DNA of 64,000 nucleotides from Saccharobesus litoralis (GTDB lineage Bacteria; Pseudomonadota; Gammaproteobacteria; Enterobacterales; Alteromonadaceae). The stretch is from contig NZ_CP026604.1 in the NCBI RefSeq assembly GCF_003063625.1, positions 2,480,001-2,544,000 of the forward strand, given 5' to 3'. This document shows positions 1 to 8,868 of the stretch, piece by piece. Both the position numbers and the translations under genes were made by a program. A model generated the notes under the pieces. The model saw nothing but the letters and a program-made list of their open reading frames with translations, was not told where the DNA came from and made no database searches. The stretch's first letter is position 1. Each line of letters starts with the position of its first letter.

Positions 1-462
1 CCGGTTGACGATTTAATTAGTCAATTTGCTGATGCCGGCGCTAATATGATTAGCTTTCATCCCGAGGCGAGCCAACATGTCCACCGTTCATTACAGCTAA
101 TTAAGCAGCGCGGTATTCAAGCCGGTTTAGTACTTAACCCAGGTACACCATTATCTGTGTTAGATGAAGTTTTACACGAGCTCGACTTTGTTTTAATTAT
201 GTCGGTTAACCCTGGGTTTGGTGGTCAACAATTTATCCCGCATTCACTTGATAAAATTAAACGCCTACAGCAATTAATTAATGAAAAGGAACTTAATTGT
301 TATATTTGTGTCGATGGAGGAGTGAAAACTGACAATATTGCTGAGATCACAGCCGCTGGCGCTAGCTATTTTGTAGCGGGTTCAGCTATTTTTAATGCTG
401 ATGATTATCAACAAGCGATCAGCACTATGCGTGATAATGCCGAGCAAGCTTTGTCATCATAA
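1..462 (+). CDS. rpe: Ribulose-phosphate 3-epimerase, 3' part (5' end outside window)
   Basis: This cytosolic enzyme interconverts ribulose 5-phosphate and xylulose 5-phosphate in the pentose phosphate pathway. The reading frame is open from base 1, so the gene starts upstream of the window and about 153 residues are visible. Diagnostic pieces are the ISFHPEAS metal/substrate strand, the MSVNPGFGGQ loop and the phosphate-binding CVDGGV and VAGSAIF stretches near the C-terminus. These match the TIM-barrel RPE family. The stop is followed by 57 bases before the protease gene on the same strand. No convincing terminator is visible there, so some read-through is possible. Identification is firm. 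Confidence 0.95.
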   Translation, partial: PVDDLISQFADAGANMISFHPEASQHVHRSLQLIKQRGIQAGLVLNPGTPLSVLDEVLHELDFVLIMSVNPGFGGQQFIPHSLDKIKRLQQLINEKELNCYICVDGGVKTDNIAEITAAGASYFVAGSAIFNADDYQQAISTMRDNAEQALSS

Positions 463-519
463 AACTCGCAATAAAAAAATAACCACAATCCTTAAGATTG
501 CGCTAACTGGAATGTCAGC

Positions 520-3117
520 ATGAAAAAAATAGTTAACAATGTACTGGCTGCCGCTTTGATGTCGTTGATGGCATCAAGCTATGCCGCGACCGATTTAATT
601 GTACAGTGGAACAGCCAGCTACAAAAAGTTCCGGATAAAAGCTGGTTAGTCGATGGGGTTGCCACAGAAGTTAAATTACTTGCGCCAGCTAATGGTCGAG
701 CGGTTAAATTTTTAAAGCTGACAGTTAGTGACGATGAGCAAGTTGAAAAGGTTATTTTTCAACTACGCAAAACCCCAGCGGTTATCTCAGTCGAAAAAGA
801 CCAAGCAGTTAAGGCGCAAGTGGCACCGGACGATACTGACTACAACCAGCAATTTCATCATGATTTAATAAAATCAGAAACCGCTTGGAATACTCGTACC
901 GATTGTTCGAGTTTAAAAATTGCCGTATTAGATTCAGGAATTGATCTTGACCACAGTGATTTGGTCGCAAATTTATGGACTAATCCCAACGAAATTGCTG
1001 GTAACGGCATTGACGATGACAACAATGGTTACGTTGATGACATTAATGGCTACGACGTTAATGAAATTGACAATATCCCAGAAGATGGTTATGGCCATGG
1101 TACGCATGTAGCTGGCTTAGTTGCGGCCGTCGCTAATAACGATAATGGTGTGGCGGGTGTATGCTGGCAAGCGCAAATCATTCCTGTTCGCGTATTGAAT
1201 GATGAAGGCAAGAGTCAAGTTTCGCACCTAATTGCTGGTATTAACTATGCAATAGCGGTTGAAGCTGATATTTTGGTTATGTCGTTAACCTATTCTGATA
1301 TTAGTGATGCGGCATTGAGTGCGCTTAAAACTGCGCAAGATAATCATGACGCCCTTATTGTGGTTGCTGCAGGTAATAGCGGTATAGATATTGATGATGG
1401 CTTAACCTTTCCCGCCGGATACAGCAACCAATTAACTAACTTAATTGCCGTCAGTAATGTTGAAAAGCTCGACACTAATACTCAATTAACTCGTTTTTCC
1501 GGCAGTAACTACGGACTGAAATTTGTCGATATTGCCGCACCGGGTGTCAACATTTATAGCACATGGCTAGATAATGGTTATAAAACGGACACTGGCACGT
1601 CAATGTCTGCTCCCATTGTAGCCGGAGCAGCGGCTTTAGCTTTGAGCGAAAAGCCAGAATTATCCGCTAAACAAGTGCGTGCGGCTTTATTGCACTCGGT
1701 TAATAAAGTTGACAATGACAACATCAAATACGTAACTAAATCGGGTGGTAGTTTAGCGCTAGAATTATTGTTCGATAACCTCAACAACATTCCAACCACG
1801 TTATTTTATATCGACCCTAGCGATGCGACGAAACTGCTTGGTTTAGGCTTAAGTGGCGCAACTAAAGTTGAATTTACGCCATTTACTGCTAATAACGACC
1901 AAGTACAAGAAGTGGCATATGTTGTTGATAGCGACAGCCAAATTACGTTGGGCAGCGCCGCGACTCGGCCTGGTGTTTATACGGTAACCACAAACTCATT
2001 TACTTCGAATCACGTTGCGACTTGGGCGCAACAAAAGCCAGCAGCCCCGAGCAATGTGGCGGTTGCATCGGCTGACTCCAGTTACGCTATCAGTTGGGAC
2101 GACGAGCAAACCGCTGATTATTATATCGTTGAGCGCAGCGATGATGCTGGTGTGAACTTTAATGTGATTGCCGATACTGTCTCCAGTAGCCCGTATTTTG
2201 ACATTACAGCGCCGCAGCAGGATGATTTGCAGTACCGAGTAACCAGTGCGTTTGATATTGTTCACCCTGTTACTACAGTAGACGATACCGAGCAAAAATT
2301 GACCACGCAGCTAAAATCGGATGCCTCGGCTACCGTAACTCCGAGCGGTTTAGCGTTTACCGGTAGTTGGTTAACTGAAAAGTTAGCCTCGTTTCCGGCC
2401 AATTATGACTTTATTAACTTAAGGTTAAAAACCTCTGCAGGTGAGGGGGTTAGTTATAAAGTAGCTGGCGGGACTTTACCTAATAATTTGTATTTAAGTG
2501 ACGACTTTGGCCATATTGCCGGTGATCCCAATGAAGTGGGTAACTTTACCTTTAGTGTCAGTTTTACTAGCAGTGGTGATGCAACAGGCACACGTCAATT
2601 TATCTTAAATATTAATGAAGATAACGAAGTTCGCTTAAATGAGCCTAATGGCAATATTCCTATGAACTTTAGTTTAAGCCGTGGGCAAATTACCTCACTA
2701 CAAAGTAAGTCTAATACTGACTTAGCCACTAAATCTATGCGATTGTCGGCCTATAATTTTGGTGAAGGGTTAGGCAACGTTATTATTAATGCTCAGCCGC
2801 GCGCTTATTCCGGTGGCACAATTGGCGAAATTCAAGTTCGTCTTGCCAGCGGCGGTTGGCAAACGTTAGATAGCGCCAGTGTGAATTTAGCTTTAAACAA
2901 TGGTATGAGCTGGAACGTATTTGATAATTCTACTTTTGACTTAAACGAAAAAGACAATTTGATCGAAGTGGAATATGCCGTGACTTGGCAAACATTACCA
3001 ACGCAAAACAGCAATGGTGATAGTTCGAATGACAGCGACTCAGATAGTTCAGGCGGCTCACTTGTTTGGTTATTGAGTTTAGTTAGTTTAATTATGCTGA
3101 GACGTCGCTTTAACTAA
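520..3117 (+). CDS. Secreted subtilisin-like (S8) serine protease with GlyGly-CTERM tail
   Basis: 865 residues. A signal peptide (about residues 1-22, MKKIVNNVLAAALMSLMA...) precedes a propeptide-like region. The S8 catalytic domain runs from about 105 to 395, with the triad Asp138 (AVLDSGID), His193 (GHGTHVAG) and Ser361 (GTSMSAP). Residues around 510-600 look like a fibronectin type III domain (PSNVAVASAD...ISWDD), followed by an Ig/He_PIG-like segment. The last about 25 residues are a Ser/Asp-rich linker, GG, a hydrophobic helix and RRR. That is the GlyGly-CTERM sorting signal known to be cut by rhombosortase in type II secretion bacteria. The inferred role is an extracellular or surface protease; the substrate cannot be read. 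The rhombosortase gene is not in the window. Confidence 0.93.
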   Translation: MKKIVNNVLAAALMSLMASSYAATDLIVQWNSQLQKVPDKSWLVDGVATEVKLLAPANGRAVKFLKLTVSDDEQVEKVIFQLRKTPAVISVEKDQAVKAQVAPDDTDYNQQFHHDLIKSETAWNTRTDCSSLKIAVLDSGIDLDHSDLVANLWTNPNEIAGNGIDDDNNGYVDDINGYDVNEIDNIPEDGYGHGTHVAGLVAAVANNDNGVAGVCWQAQIIPVRVLNDEGKSQVSHLIAGINYAIAVEADILVMSLTYSDISDAALSALKTAQDNHDALIVVAAGNSGIDIDDGLTFPAGYSNQLTNLIAVSNVEKLDTNTQLTRFSGSNYGLKFVDIAAPGVNIYSTWLDNGYKTDTGTSMSAPIVAGAAALALSEKPELSAKQVRAALLHSVNKVDNDNIKYVTKSGGSLALELLFDNLNNIPTTLFYIDPSDATKLLGLGLSGATKVEFTPFTANNDQVQEVAYVVDSDSQITLGSAATRPGVYTVTTNSFTSNHVATWAQQKPAAPSNVAVASADSSYAISWDDEQTADYYIVERSDDAGVNFNVIADTVSSSPYFDITAPQQDDLQYRVTSAFDIVHPVTTVDDTEQKLTTQLKSDASATVTPSGLAFTGSWLTEKLASFPANYDFINLRLKTSAGEGVSYKVAGGTLPNNLYLSDDFGHIAGDPNEVGNFTFSVSFTSSGDATGTRQFILNINEDNEVRLNEPNGNIPMNFSLSRGQITSLQSKSNTDLATKSMRLSAYNFGEGLGNVIINAQPRAYSGGTIGEIQVRLASGGWQTLDSASVNLALNNGMSWNVFDNSTFDLNEKDNLIEVEYAVTWQTLPTQNSNGDSSNDSDSDSSGGSLVWLLSLVSLIMLRRRFN

Positions 3118-3251
3118 GCTTTATTGTAACTATTCAGTATTTCAAGCAACGAGCTTATAGCCATAGTTACAACATAATAAGGCTATTTTGCGAAACATGG
3201 CTTACAAGCCCCTACTTTTGGTGCATGGATGCAGGTACTTAGAAATTGTCG

Positions 3252-3277
3252 AGAGCAAAACTCTGTAGTTTTGCTCT
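3252..3277 (+). terminator. Perfect 10-11 bp hairpin after the S8 protease
   Basis: GAGCAAAACT / AGTTTTGCTC arms (3253-3262 and 3267-3276) enclose a 4-base loop, with a further A-T pair outside. The 3' side continues TTTAGG, so the T tract is short. It lies between the convergent protease and tesB genes and could end transcription from either side. Confidence 0.5.
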
Positions 3278-3290
3278 TTAGGACAGAACG

Positions 3291-3330
3291 GTTTGCAGGC
3301 TCTGCAAGCATAAATGCTCGCCCACAAAAA
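3291..3330 (+). repeat. 40-bp dispersed repeat, copy 1
   Basis: The 40 bases are repeated in inverted orientation at 26588-26627 with one mismatch. The sequence holds GCAGGCTCTGCAAGC, itself partly palindromic. A shorter echo (GTGAGCATTTATGCT) appears near 15470. It is intergenic in all cases and its function is unknown. Confidence 0.75.
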
Positions 3331-3373
3331 GTCGCTCTTATTCTTATGCTTTTTCATTTCACTAAACCTTTCA

Positions 3374-4234
3374 CTAAACTTTTATCCGCATTACCCCTTC
3401 TTGCCCAGCGCTAGCAATTAAATCACCTTGACGGTTAAATATTTGCCCGCGAACAAAGCCTCTAGCACCTGATGCTGATGGACTTTCTATTACGTAAAGT
3501 AACCAATCATCAAAGCGAAAAGGGCGATGAAACCACATGGAATGATCTATGGTGGCCACTTGTAAGCTTCTGTCCATAATGGATCGGCCATGCGGTTGTA
3601 GCGCTGTGGTTAAAAAATTAAAGTCAGATGCATAAGCCAGTAAATATTTATGCTGGTGTTGGCAATCGGGCATGGTGCCATTGGCTTTAAGCCAAATGTG
3701 GCGCTTAGCTGGCATGGCTTCAGGTTTTAACGGATTGACAAATTCGACGGGTCTCACTTCTATTGGTTTTTCGCGAGTGAATTTATCGCGTAAATGACTG
3801 GGTATTTGCTCGGCATGAGCACGAATAAAATCCAGTTCACTTGTTAAGCTTTCTGGCTCGGGTACGTCGGGTTTAGGTGATTGGTGATCAAAGCTTTGTT
3901 CATCCATTTGAAAAGACGCAGTTAAATAGAAAATGGTCTTGCCGTGCTGGATCGCTTCGACTCGGCGTGTGGCAAAGCTTTTACCGTCGCGAATATTTTC
4001 AACATCATAAACAATCGGGTGTTTAACATCACCAGGTCGTAAAAAGTAAGAATGAAAAGAGTGAACGCCTCTTTGTTCATCAACTGTTTGTTGTGCCGCA
4101 GACAAGGCTTGGCCTAATACTTGGCCACCAAATACCGCACCAAAGCCGAGATCTTGGCTTTGCCCACGGAATAATCCATGCTCTATTTTTTCTAAATTAA
4201 CTAACCCGATAAGCTCATTTAATACAGCTGACAT
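3374..4234 (-). CDS. tesB: Acyl-CoA thioesterase II
   Basis: 286 residues, the same length as E. coli TesB. It hydrolyses medium and long acyl-CoAs to free fatty acid and CoA in the cytosol. The double hot-dog architecture is recognisable: [22 protein letters not shown] at the N-terminus, [12 protein letters not shown] in the first half, [10 protein letters not shown] in the second (carrying the catalytic Asp) and SAGQEGVMR at the C-terminus (catalytic Gln). The start is the ATG at 4234. It is transcribed divergently from ssb, and a TATAGTC-family element (4268-4396) fills most of the space in between, directly upstream of this gene. Confidence 0.95.
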   Translation of the reverse strand: MSAVLNELIGLVNLEKIEHGLFRGQSQDLGFGAVFGGQVLGQALSAAQQTVDEQRGVHSFHSYFLRPGDVKHPIVYDVENIRDGKSFATRRVEAIQHGKTIFYLTASFQMDEQSFDHQSPKPDVPEPESLTSELDFIRAHAEQIPSHLRDKFTREKPIEVRPVEFVNPLKPEAMPAKRHIWLKANGTMPDCQHQHKYLLAYASDFNFLTTALQPHGRSIMDRSLQVATIDHSMWFHRPFRFDDWLLYVIESPSASGARGFVRGQIFNRQGDLIASAGQEGVMRIKV

Positions 4235-4267
4235 TGCGAACCCTCACTCCCAACTCTCTAAAGCAAA

Positions 4268-4396
4268 AATAGTCTTCTCGCTCAGGCCTTATGGTTCATT
4301 GTCAGCGCTTACTCACCCCAATCACATAATAGAGCATATGCTCATGGGGATTCGAAGCTTGACGGCTTCCCCTAAAACCTGATCGCTTTGACTATA
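4268..4396 (+). mobile_element. TATAGTC-family intergenic element, copy A (129 bp)
   Basis: The left end reads ATAGTCTTCTCGCTCAGG and the right end CCTGATCGCTTTGACTATA. The reverse complement of the right end, TATAGTCAAAGCGATCAGG, matches the left end at 7 outer and 4 inner positions, an imperfect terminal inverted repeat with outer TA. Compared with copies D and E this copy lacks about 48 bases of the interior (the GACTTTGGCTCC...TTTAGGCAG block). It has no coding capacity, as expected for a MITE. It lies in the tesB/ssb divergent promoter region. Confidence 0.75.
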
Positions 4397-4559
4397 TGTA
4401 AACTTAAGCTTAGCAAATTACTAACTCATCCTACCAGTAGATTGCGTGCGATCGTGCTGGTTATAAGGTGAAATAATTTAGATTTAGCGACAAGCTAGAG
4501 TCTGATGATCAGCAGTGGTATGATTGCGATCATGTATAAAGTTACAGGAGAAGGCCACC

Positions 4560-5180
4560 ATGGCTAGAGGTATTAACAAAGTAATTTTAATAGGTAACCT
4601 AGGACAAGATCCTGAGGTTCGCTATTTCCCTAACGGTGGCGCTATTTGTAATGTAACAGTAGCCACAACTGAGTCTTGGAAAGACAGACAATCAGGTGAG
4701 CAGCGTGAATCGACAGAGTGGCATCGTGTTGTATTTAATAACCGTTTAGCCGAAATTGCGGGAGAGTATTTACGCAAGGGTTCAAAAGTTTATGTTGAAG
4801 GTAGTTTACGTACGCGTAAATGGCAGAACCAGCAAGGCCAAGATCAGTACACAACTGAGATCCGTGCTAATGAAATGCAAATGCTAGATGCGCGCGGTGG
4901 TCAAGAAGGCGGATATCAACCTCGTCCACAAGGCCAGCAAGCTGGTTATCAACCACAAGCGGCAGCACCACAAGCACAAGGCGGCTACCAACCACAGCAA
5001 AGCTCGCAGCCTCAGCAAGCGGCTCAACCTCAACAGTCGGCTCAGCCTCAATATCAACCGCAGCAAAGTGCAGGTTATCAACCATCAAGTGCACCAGCGC
5101 AACCGGCAGCAGCACCATCGACGCCGCCGCCTGCGCCAGTTGAACCTAATATTGACTTTGATGACGATATTCCTTTTTAG
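4560..5180 (+). CDS. ssb: Single-stranded DNA-binding protein
   Basis: 206 residues from the ATG at 4560, preceded by AGGAG at 4546-4550. The frame is open further upstream, but [21 protein letters not shown] is the normal SSB start. The OB fold covers about residues 1-110. A long Gln/Pro/Ala-rich disordered linker follows (about 115-190). The C-terminal tip DFDDDIPF is the acidic peptide that recruits replication and repair partners. It coats single-stranded DNA during replication, recombination and repair. The repetitive CAG/CAA linker produces open shadow frames on both strands that are not genes. Confidence 0.97.
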   Translation: MARGINKVILIGNLGQDPEVRYFPNGGAICNVTVATTESWKDRQSGEQRESTEWHRVVFNNRLAEIAGEYLRKGSKVYVEGSLRTRKWQNQQGQDQYTTEIRANEMQMLDARGGQEGGYQPRPQGQQAGYQPQAAAPQAQGGYQPQQSSQPQQAAQPQQSAQPQYQPQQSAGYQPSSAPAQPAAAPSTPPPAPVEPNIDFDDDIPF

Positions 5181-5218
5181 GAATACGCCTAGTCATAGTA
5201 GATTAGTTAGATAAATAA

Positions 5219-5250
5219 AAAAGAGCGGCTTGAGCCGCTCTTTTAGTTTT
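5219..5250 (+). terminator. Rho-independent terminator of ssb
   Basis: A perfect 10-bp stem AAGAGCGGCT / AGCCGCTCTT (5221-5230 and 5233-5242) with a 2-base apex is followed by TTAGTTTTTG. It lies 38 bases after the ssb stop. Confidence 0.9.
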
Positions 5251-5310
5251 TGTTATTTGTAACTATTCAGCGTGTTTTATATTGAGGGAAATTTCTCAAT
5301 AGGTATAAAA

Positions 5311-5345
5311 AATTACCGTCATACCTGAGAAATCAGGTATCCAGT
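5311..5345. repeat. Small palindromic repeat (ATACCTGA-GAAA-TCAGGTAT)
   Basis: 8-bp perfect arms at 5321-5328 and 5333-5340 lie inside CCGTCATACCTGAG...ATCCAGTG. The layout resembles the short palindromic repeats widely scattered in marine gammaproteobacteria. A related half unit (CACTAGATTACCGCATTCGCAGG) follows at about 5388-5411. Confidence 0.55.
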
Positions 5346-5408
5346 GCCTTTGTTAAAGTAAACGTAGCCCACATTTATTACACAAAGTCACTAGATTACC
5401 GCATTCGC

Positions 5409-5462
5409 AGGTTTCGTCTGGAACTAGAAACCTGCCCCTAAAACCTGATCGCTTTGACTATA
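5409..5462 (+). mobile_element. TATAGTC-family element, right-end half copy B
   Basis: These 54 bases are identical to the last 54 bases of copy E (63778-63831). They include the AGGTTTC...GAAACCT hairpin and the terminal CCTGATCGCTTTGACTATA. No left end is found in the 150 bases to the left, so this is a half element. Its outer end abuts the truncated DUF6429-like gene on the other strand. Confidence 0.75.
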
Positions 5463-5514
5463 AGTAAAGGATCGCTAATGCGGCATCGTCAATTTTATCT
5501 GTGTCTAATTCCAT
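5458..5514 (-). pseudogene. 5' remnant of a DUF6429-like gene cut by element copy B
   Basis: On the minus strand an AGGAG ribosome site precedes an ATG at 5514, which reads MELDTDKIDDAALAILYL and then TAG. The stop TAG and the preceding TTA are formed by the TATAGTC end of element copy B. The 18 residues resemble the N-terminus of the DUF6429 family as I remember it (IDEAVLALLYLTLHD...), which normally continues for about 60 or more residues. The start lies 9 bases after the phosphoribosyltransferase stop, so the two were probably co-transcribed. The remainder of the gene is not visible in the window. Confidence 0.6.
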
Positions 5515-5523
5515 AAAACGCTC

Positions 5524-6087
5524 CTAAATTTGGTACTCGTCAAATAGGGCTTTAAGCTTGGGTTTATTGTCTAGTAATTCTTGATGACTTAAGCCATCTA
5601 ACTCGTGGGGAAACACTAACCACTGGTCGGATTTATGTAAGTAATAATCCGGTGTTAGCGAAGTTTGGTTGTTACTGGGTTTAAACCAAGGCGTGGCGAT
5701 ACGAATATCATTTGGTGTATTGCGCCGGCATTTACGTTGTAGTTTGCACAGTAAAGCTTGAATGCTTAAACCCGTATCAAACACGTCGTCGACTATCAAT
5801 AAGCTATCTTCTGCATTGATGTTCTTGATTATGTAATCTAAGCCGTGCACACGAACATGTTTTTCACGCTCACCAATACGACGATAAGACGATGTGCGAA
5901 CACTAATATGATCGGTTGTGATCCCAGACGTTTGTAGTATTTCTTGCACAGCTATGCCGACAGGCGTTCCACCTCGCCATATGGCCACCATAAAGCTTGG
6001 TTTGAAACCACTTTTGATGATTTCTAAGCCTAATTTAAATGAATCGTATAGTAGCTCATCGCTGCTAATGAAATATTTTTCACTCAT
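5524..6087 (-). CDS. Phosphoribosyltransferase (hypoxanthine/xanthine PRT-like)
   Basis: 187 residues from the ATG at 6087; a TTG five codons upstream (6102) is an alternative. The PRPP-binding motif LLIVDDVFDTGLSI is clear, and VAIWRGGTPVG is the usual early phosphate loop. The type I PRTase fold suggests transfer of ribose phosphate to a purine base. The family (COG2236-like) is poorly characterised and the base cannot be decided from the sequence. It lies 36 bases after the MATE gene on the same strand, so the two may form an operon, with the DUF6429 remnant as a former third gene. Confidence 0.85.
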   Translation of the reverse strand: MSEKYFISSDELLYDSFKLGLEIIKSGFKPSFMVAIWRGGTPVGIAVQEILQTSGITTDHISVRTSSYRRIGEREKHVRVHGLDYIIKNINAEDSLLIVDDVFDTGLSIQALLCKLQRKCRRNTPNDIRIATPWFKPSNNQTSLTPDYYLHKSDQWLVFPHELDGLSHQELLDNKPKLKALFDEYQI

Positions 6088-6123
6088 ATTATTGCCAGAC
6101 AAACAAATAATCTTATTAGCCGA

Positions 6124-7524
6124 TTATAGTTCAAGTTGCTGTTTTACAGGTTCTTTTTCTGCTCGGATTGTTTTGCTGGTTAGGTTACGCATCCACTTTT
6201 TACTTTGTACGCGCCCCACAAATAAAAATGCTTTGGCTATTTCTTCTGAATACATGGCTAACGCTACCCAAATTAATGGCAAGTGTAAATGAAACGCTGC
6301 GTAGTATGTGAGTGGAATGCTAACAACCCACATGCCGAACATATCGGTAAACATGCAGTACTTATTGTCACCTCCAGCGCGTAATACTCCCATAGCTGCG
6401 GTCATGTTAATCACTTTTAGCCAAACGCTAAGGGTGATAACAACAAATACCTGTTGCGCTAAGTGTATTGTGTCGGTTGGCATCGAGGCGAACGGTAAAA
6501 AGATAAAGTCTCGGCCGAGTAACATAACAAGACCAAATACAAATGCACCAAACGGCGCACTAATAGCAAAGGTTCGTGCGGTTGACCATGCTTGGTCAAA
6601 TTGGTTGGCTCCCAAGTTTTGGCCAACCATAATGGAACAAGCCGAAGCAAAGCCAAAAAATAAAGACATATAAATGCCTTCAATAGGCGTCAGCAAGCTC
6701 ATAACAGCCAGCTCTTGGGTTCCCATTTGACCAAATATCAACTGATAAACAAAAGTACCTAACGACCACAAACCAAAGCTAAACATCATGGGCCAGACCA
6801 GTTTTATTAGTTTGCTCCACTCTCCTTGGTTGTTAAGTACAATAAAGTCTTTCGCTTTAGGAAAAAGCACATGCTTCACTTTTGCCAAGCAATACAGCAT
6901 GAGCACGACATGGAAAATACGCGCAATAGTGGTTGCCCAAGCTGCTCCTGCCACCCCCATCGCTTCGACGCCTAAGCCGCCATTAATAAGCCAATAATTA
7001 AGTACAATATTAAGCAACATGGCGATGGAGCTAAATACCATAGGTAATTTGACTTGGTTAAGTGCGCGTAATGCATTTTCAAAGACAAATACAATAGCGA
7101 CAAAGTACAGGCTAGGTAGGGTGATCCATAAATATTCTGTGCCCAAAACAATTAAGGTCTCATCACTGCTACCGAGTCGCAGTACGTCATCAGCCCAAAA
7201 ATAACCAGCTAAGATAATGGGAGATAAGGCGACAACAGCAACTGAAATACCCATTAGAATGGATTGGCGGATTTTACGCTTTTGTCCTGCACCGAAATAT
7301 TGGGCGCTAAGAATGCCGACACCCCAAGCCAAACCTAGCACGATAACCATGACAACAAATATCACTCGGTTGCCTAAGCCAACGGCGCCAATGGCGGCAT
7401 CGCCTAAATGACCTACCATCATGACATCTATCATGGCGAGTAAGGTAACAAGCATATTTTGCAAAGAAATGGGCCAAGCGAGTTTAAGGCTATCGCGAAT
7501 GGCTGAAAAATTGATATATCGCAT
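6124..7524 (-). CDS. MATE family multidrug/toxin exporter
   Basis: 466 residues, the usual MATE length, with about 12 hydrophobic segments. The N-terminal SLKLAWPISLQNMLVTLLAMIDVMMVGHLG and the central QMGTQELAVMSLLTPIEGIYMSLFFGFASACSIMVGQNLGA are typical MatE repeats. It is an inner-membrane Na+ or H+ antiporter exporting cationic drugs or metabolites. The substrate is not readable and I give no norM symbol. It is the first gene of a likely MATE-phosphoribosyltransferase unit, with 117 bases between its start and the EVE gene. Confidence 0.93.
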   Translation of the reverse strand: MRYINFSAIRDSLKLAWPISLQNMLVTLLAMIDVMMVGHLGDAAIGAVGLGNRVIFVVMVIVLGLAWGVGILSAQYFGAGQKRKIRQSILMGISVAVVALSPIILAGYFWADDVLRLGSSDETLIVLGTEYLWITLPSLYFVAIVFVFENALRALNQVKLPMVFSSIAMLLNIVLNYWLINGGLGVEAMGVAGAAWATTIARIFHVVLMLYCLAKVKHVLFPKAKDFIVLNNQGEWSKLIKLVWPMMFSFGLWSLGTFVYQLIFGQMGTQELAVMSLLTPIEGIYMSLFFGFASACSIMVGQNLGANQFDQAWSTARTFAISAPFGAFVFGLVMLLGRDFIFLPFASMPTDTIHLAQQVFVVITLSVWLKVINMTAAMGVLRAGGDNKYCMFTDMFGMWVVSIPLTYYAAFHLHLPLIWVALAMYSEEIAKAFLFVGRVQSKKWMRNLTSKTIRAEKEPVKQQLEL

Positions 7525-7641
7525 GGCTAGGTGCGGCTAATTTACGGTCAAGTATTGTAGCTGTGATACGGACAACAATGCAGCTTAATCTCGACCAATT
7601 AACAGAAAAACAGTGTTTGTCAGTAGAAACAATGTAACAAG

Positions 7642-8115
7642 CTATTCTGAACCTAGCTTATTAAGAATAGCCAACCATTCTAGCTCCGCCACAGGCATAA
7701 TAGATAGGCGACAGCCTCGTTTTACTAAAGCGAGTTGTTCGAGCTCTGGCATAGCTTTTAGCGTTTTTAGTGAAATTGGCTGGGTAAACTTTTCAACAAA
7801 TTTAACATCAACCATCCACCAGCGTGGGTTTTGTGGATCAGACTTATCATCAAAATATTTTGATTCAGGATCAAATGCCGTGTGATCCGGATAGGCTTGG
7901 CTAGCGACTTCAGCTAAGCCGACTATAGCTGGGACTTTGCAAGCCGAGTGATAAAAGAAGATGCGATCACCCATCTGCATTTGATCGCGCATCATATTGC
8001 GCGCTTGATAATTTCTCACCCCATCCCAATGCTCGGTTTGTTCTGGTTTAGCGGCCAGATCATCTATGCTAAAGGCATCGGGCTCTGATTTCATTAACCA
8101 ATATTGTCGACTCAT
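7642..8115 (-). CDS. EVE domain-containing protein
   Basis: 157 residues forming a single EVE domain. WLMKSEPDAFSIDDL opens the fold, WDGVRNYQARNMMRDQMQMGDRIFFYHS is the signature central block, and PRWWMVDVKFVEKF and LVKRGCRLSIMPV follow. The family (human THYN1 homologues) has a PUA-like pocket thought to bind modified bases in DNA or RNA. The protein's role is unknown. It starts 12 bases after the yibQ stop on the minus strand, so it may be co-transcribed with the yibQ-envC-gpmI group. Confidence 0.93.
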   Translation of the reverse strand: MSRQYWLMKSEPDAFSIDDLAAKPEQTEHWDGVRNYQARNMMRDQMQMGDRIFFYHSACKVPAIVGLAEVASQAYPDHTAFDPESKYFDDKSDPQNPRWWMVDVKFVEKFTQPISLKTLKAMPELEQLALVKRGCRLSIMPVAELEWLAILNKLGSE

Positions 8116-8127
8116 GAGGCTTTACTC

Positions 8128-8868
8128 TTATAAATTGGCGGCATAAGCCGATGGTTTTTGCTTGGCTAATGGCATTTGAGACATGCGTTGTATTTTTACT
8201 TGGCTCTGTAGTTTGGGCAGCTCGTTAAATAAGACTTTCATGGTTTGCGGGTAAGGGTGACCAATAGCAACCGCATAGCCATGCTTTTTTGCACGTTGTA
8301 CCAAATATTTTAACTGACGACTAACAAAGGCTTCCGTTCTGATTGAATCTAAAAAAACGTGGCGTCGATAATGTTTAACACCTTGTTCTTTGGCGACGGT
8401 TTCGGCCACTGTATATTTAGTGGTGCGACTATCTACAAAGTACAGGTCTTGCTTCTTTAAACTTTGCATTAAAGCCAGCATAGGCTCGCGCATTTGGGTT
8501 AATTTACTGCCCATGTGATTATTAACGCCAACCGCATTAGGTAACTCGTTTAAGCTCGATAGCAACTGTTGCTGGATGGCATTAGCTGACATATCACTGA
8601 CAATGGCTCCTGGCCCAAGCCGTTTACCTGACAACGCTTCCATAGGTAAATGCAACATGACTTCACGATTGGCTAGGCCGGCTTGTTTCGCAATACTTTT
8701 ACCGTGTGGCGTATGAGCTAATACTGAAATGGTAACTTCATTAGGTAGTTGTAAAACTTGTTGATCATGCTGACTATTACCCACATCGTCGATAATAATC
8801 GCTATGGTTGCTGCATGGCTAAATAAACAGGCAAAAGATAAAAGCAAGGTGATGCAAAATTTAGTCAT
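8128..8868 (-). CDS. yibQ: Divergent polysaccharide deacetylase (YibQ family)
   Basis: 246 residues with an N-terminal signal peptide (about 1-19, MTKFCITLLLSFACLFSHA). It is a divergent polysaccharide deacetylase (NodB-like barrel): IAIIIDDVGN at the start of the barrel, then HLPMEAL, NNHMGSKLT, FVDSRTTKYT and AIGHPYPQT. It is probably periplasmic, acting on or near peptidoglycan; the activity is unproven in the family. The gpmI-envC-yibQ order is the same as in E. coli, which supports the name. Here a 366-base gap separates it from envC, so it may have its own promoter. Confidence 0.88.
   Translation of the reverse strand: MTKFCITLLLSFACLFSHAATIAIIIDDVGNSQHDQQVLQLPNEVTISVLAHTPHGKSIAKQAGLANREVMLHLPMEALSGKRLGPGAIVSDMSANAIQQQLLSSLNELPNAVGVNNHMGSKLTQMREPMLALMQSLKKQDLYFVDSRTTKYTVAETVAKEQGVKHYRRHVFLDSIRTEAFVSRQLKYLVQRAKKHGYAVAIGHPYPQTMKVLFNELPKLQSQVKIQRMSQMPLAKQKPSAYAANL

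Noticed and set aside
4867-5214. Several long reading frames on both strands over the ssb linker
   Set aside because: They are caused by the repetitive Gln/Pro codons of the SSB linker and have no ribosome sites or family resemblance.
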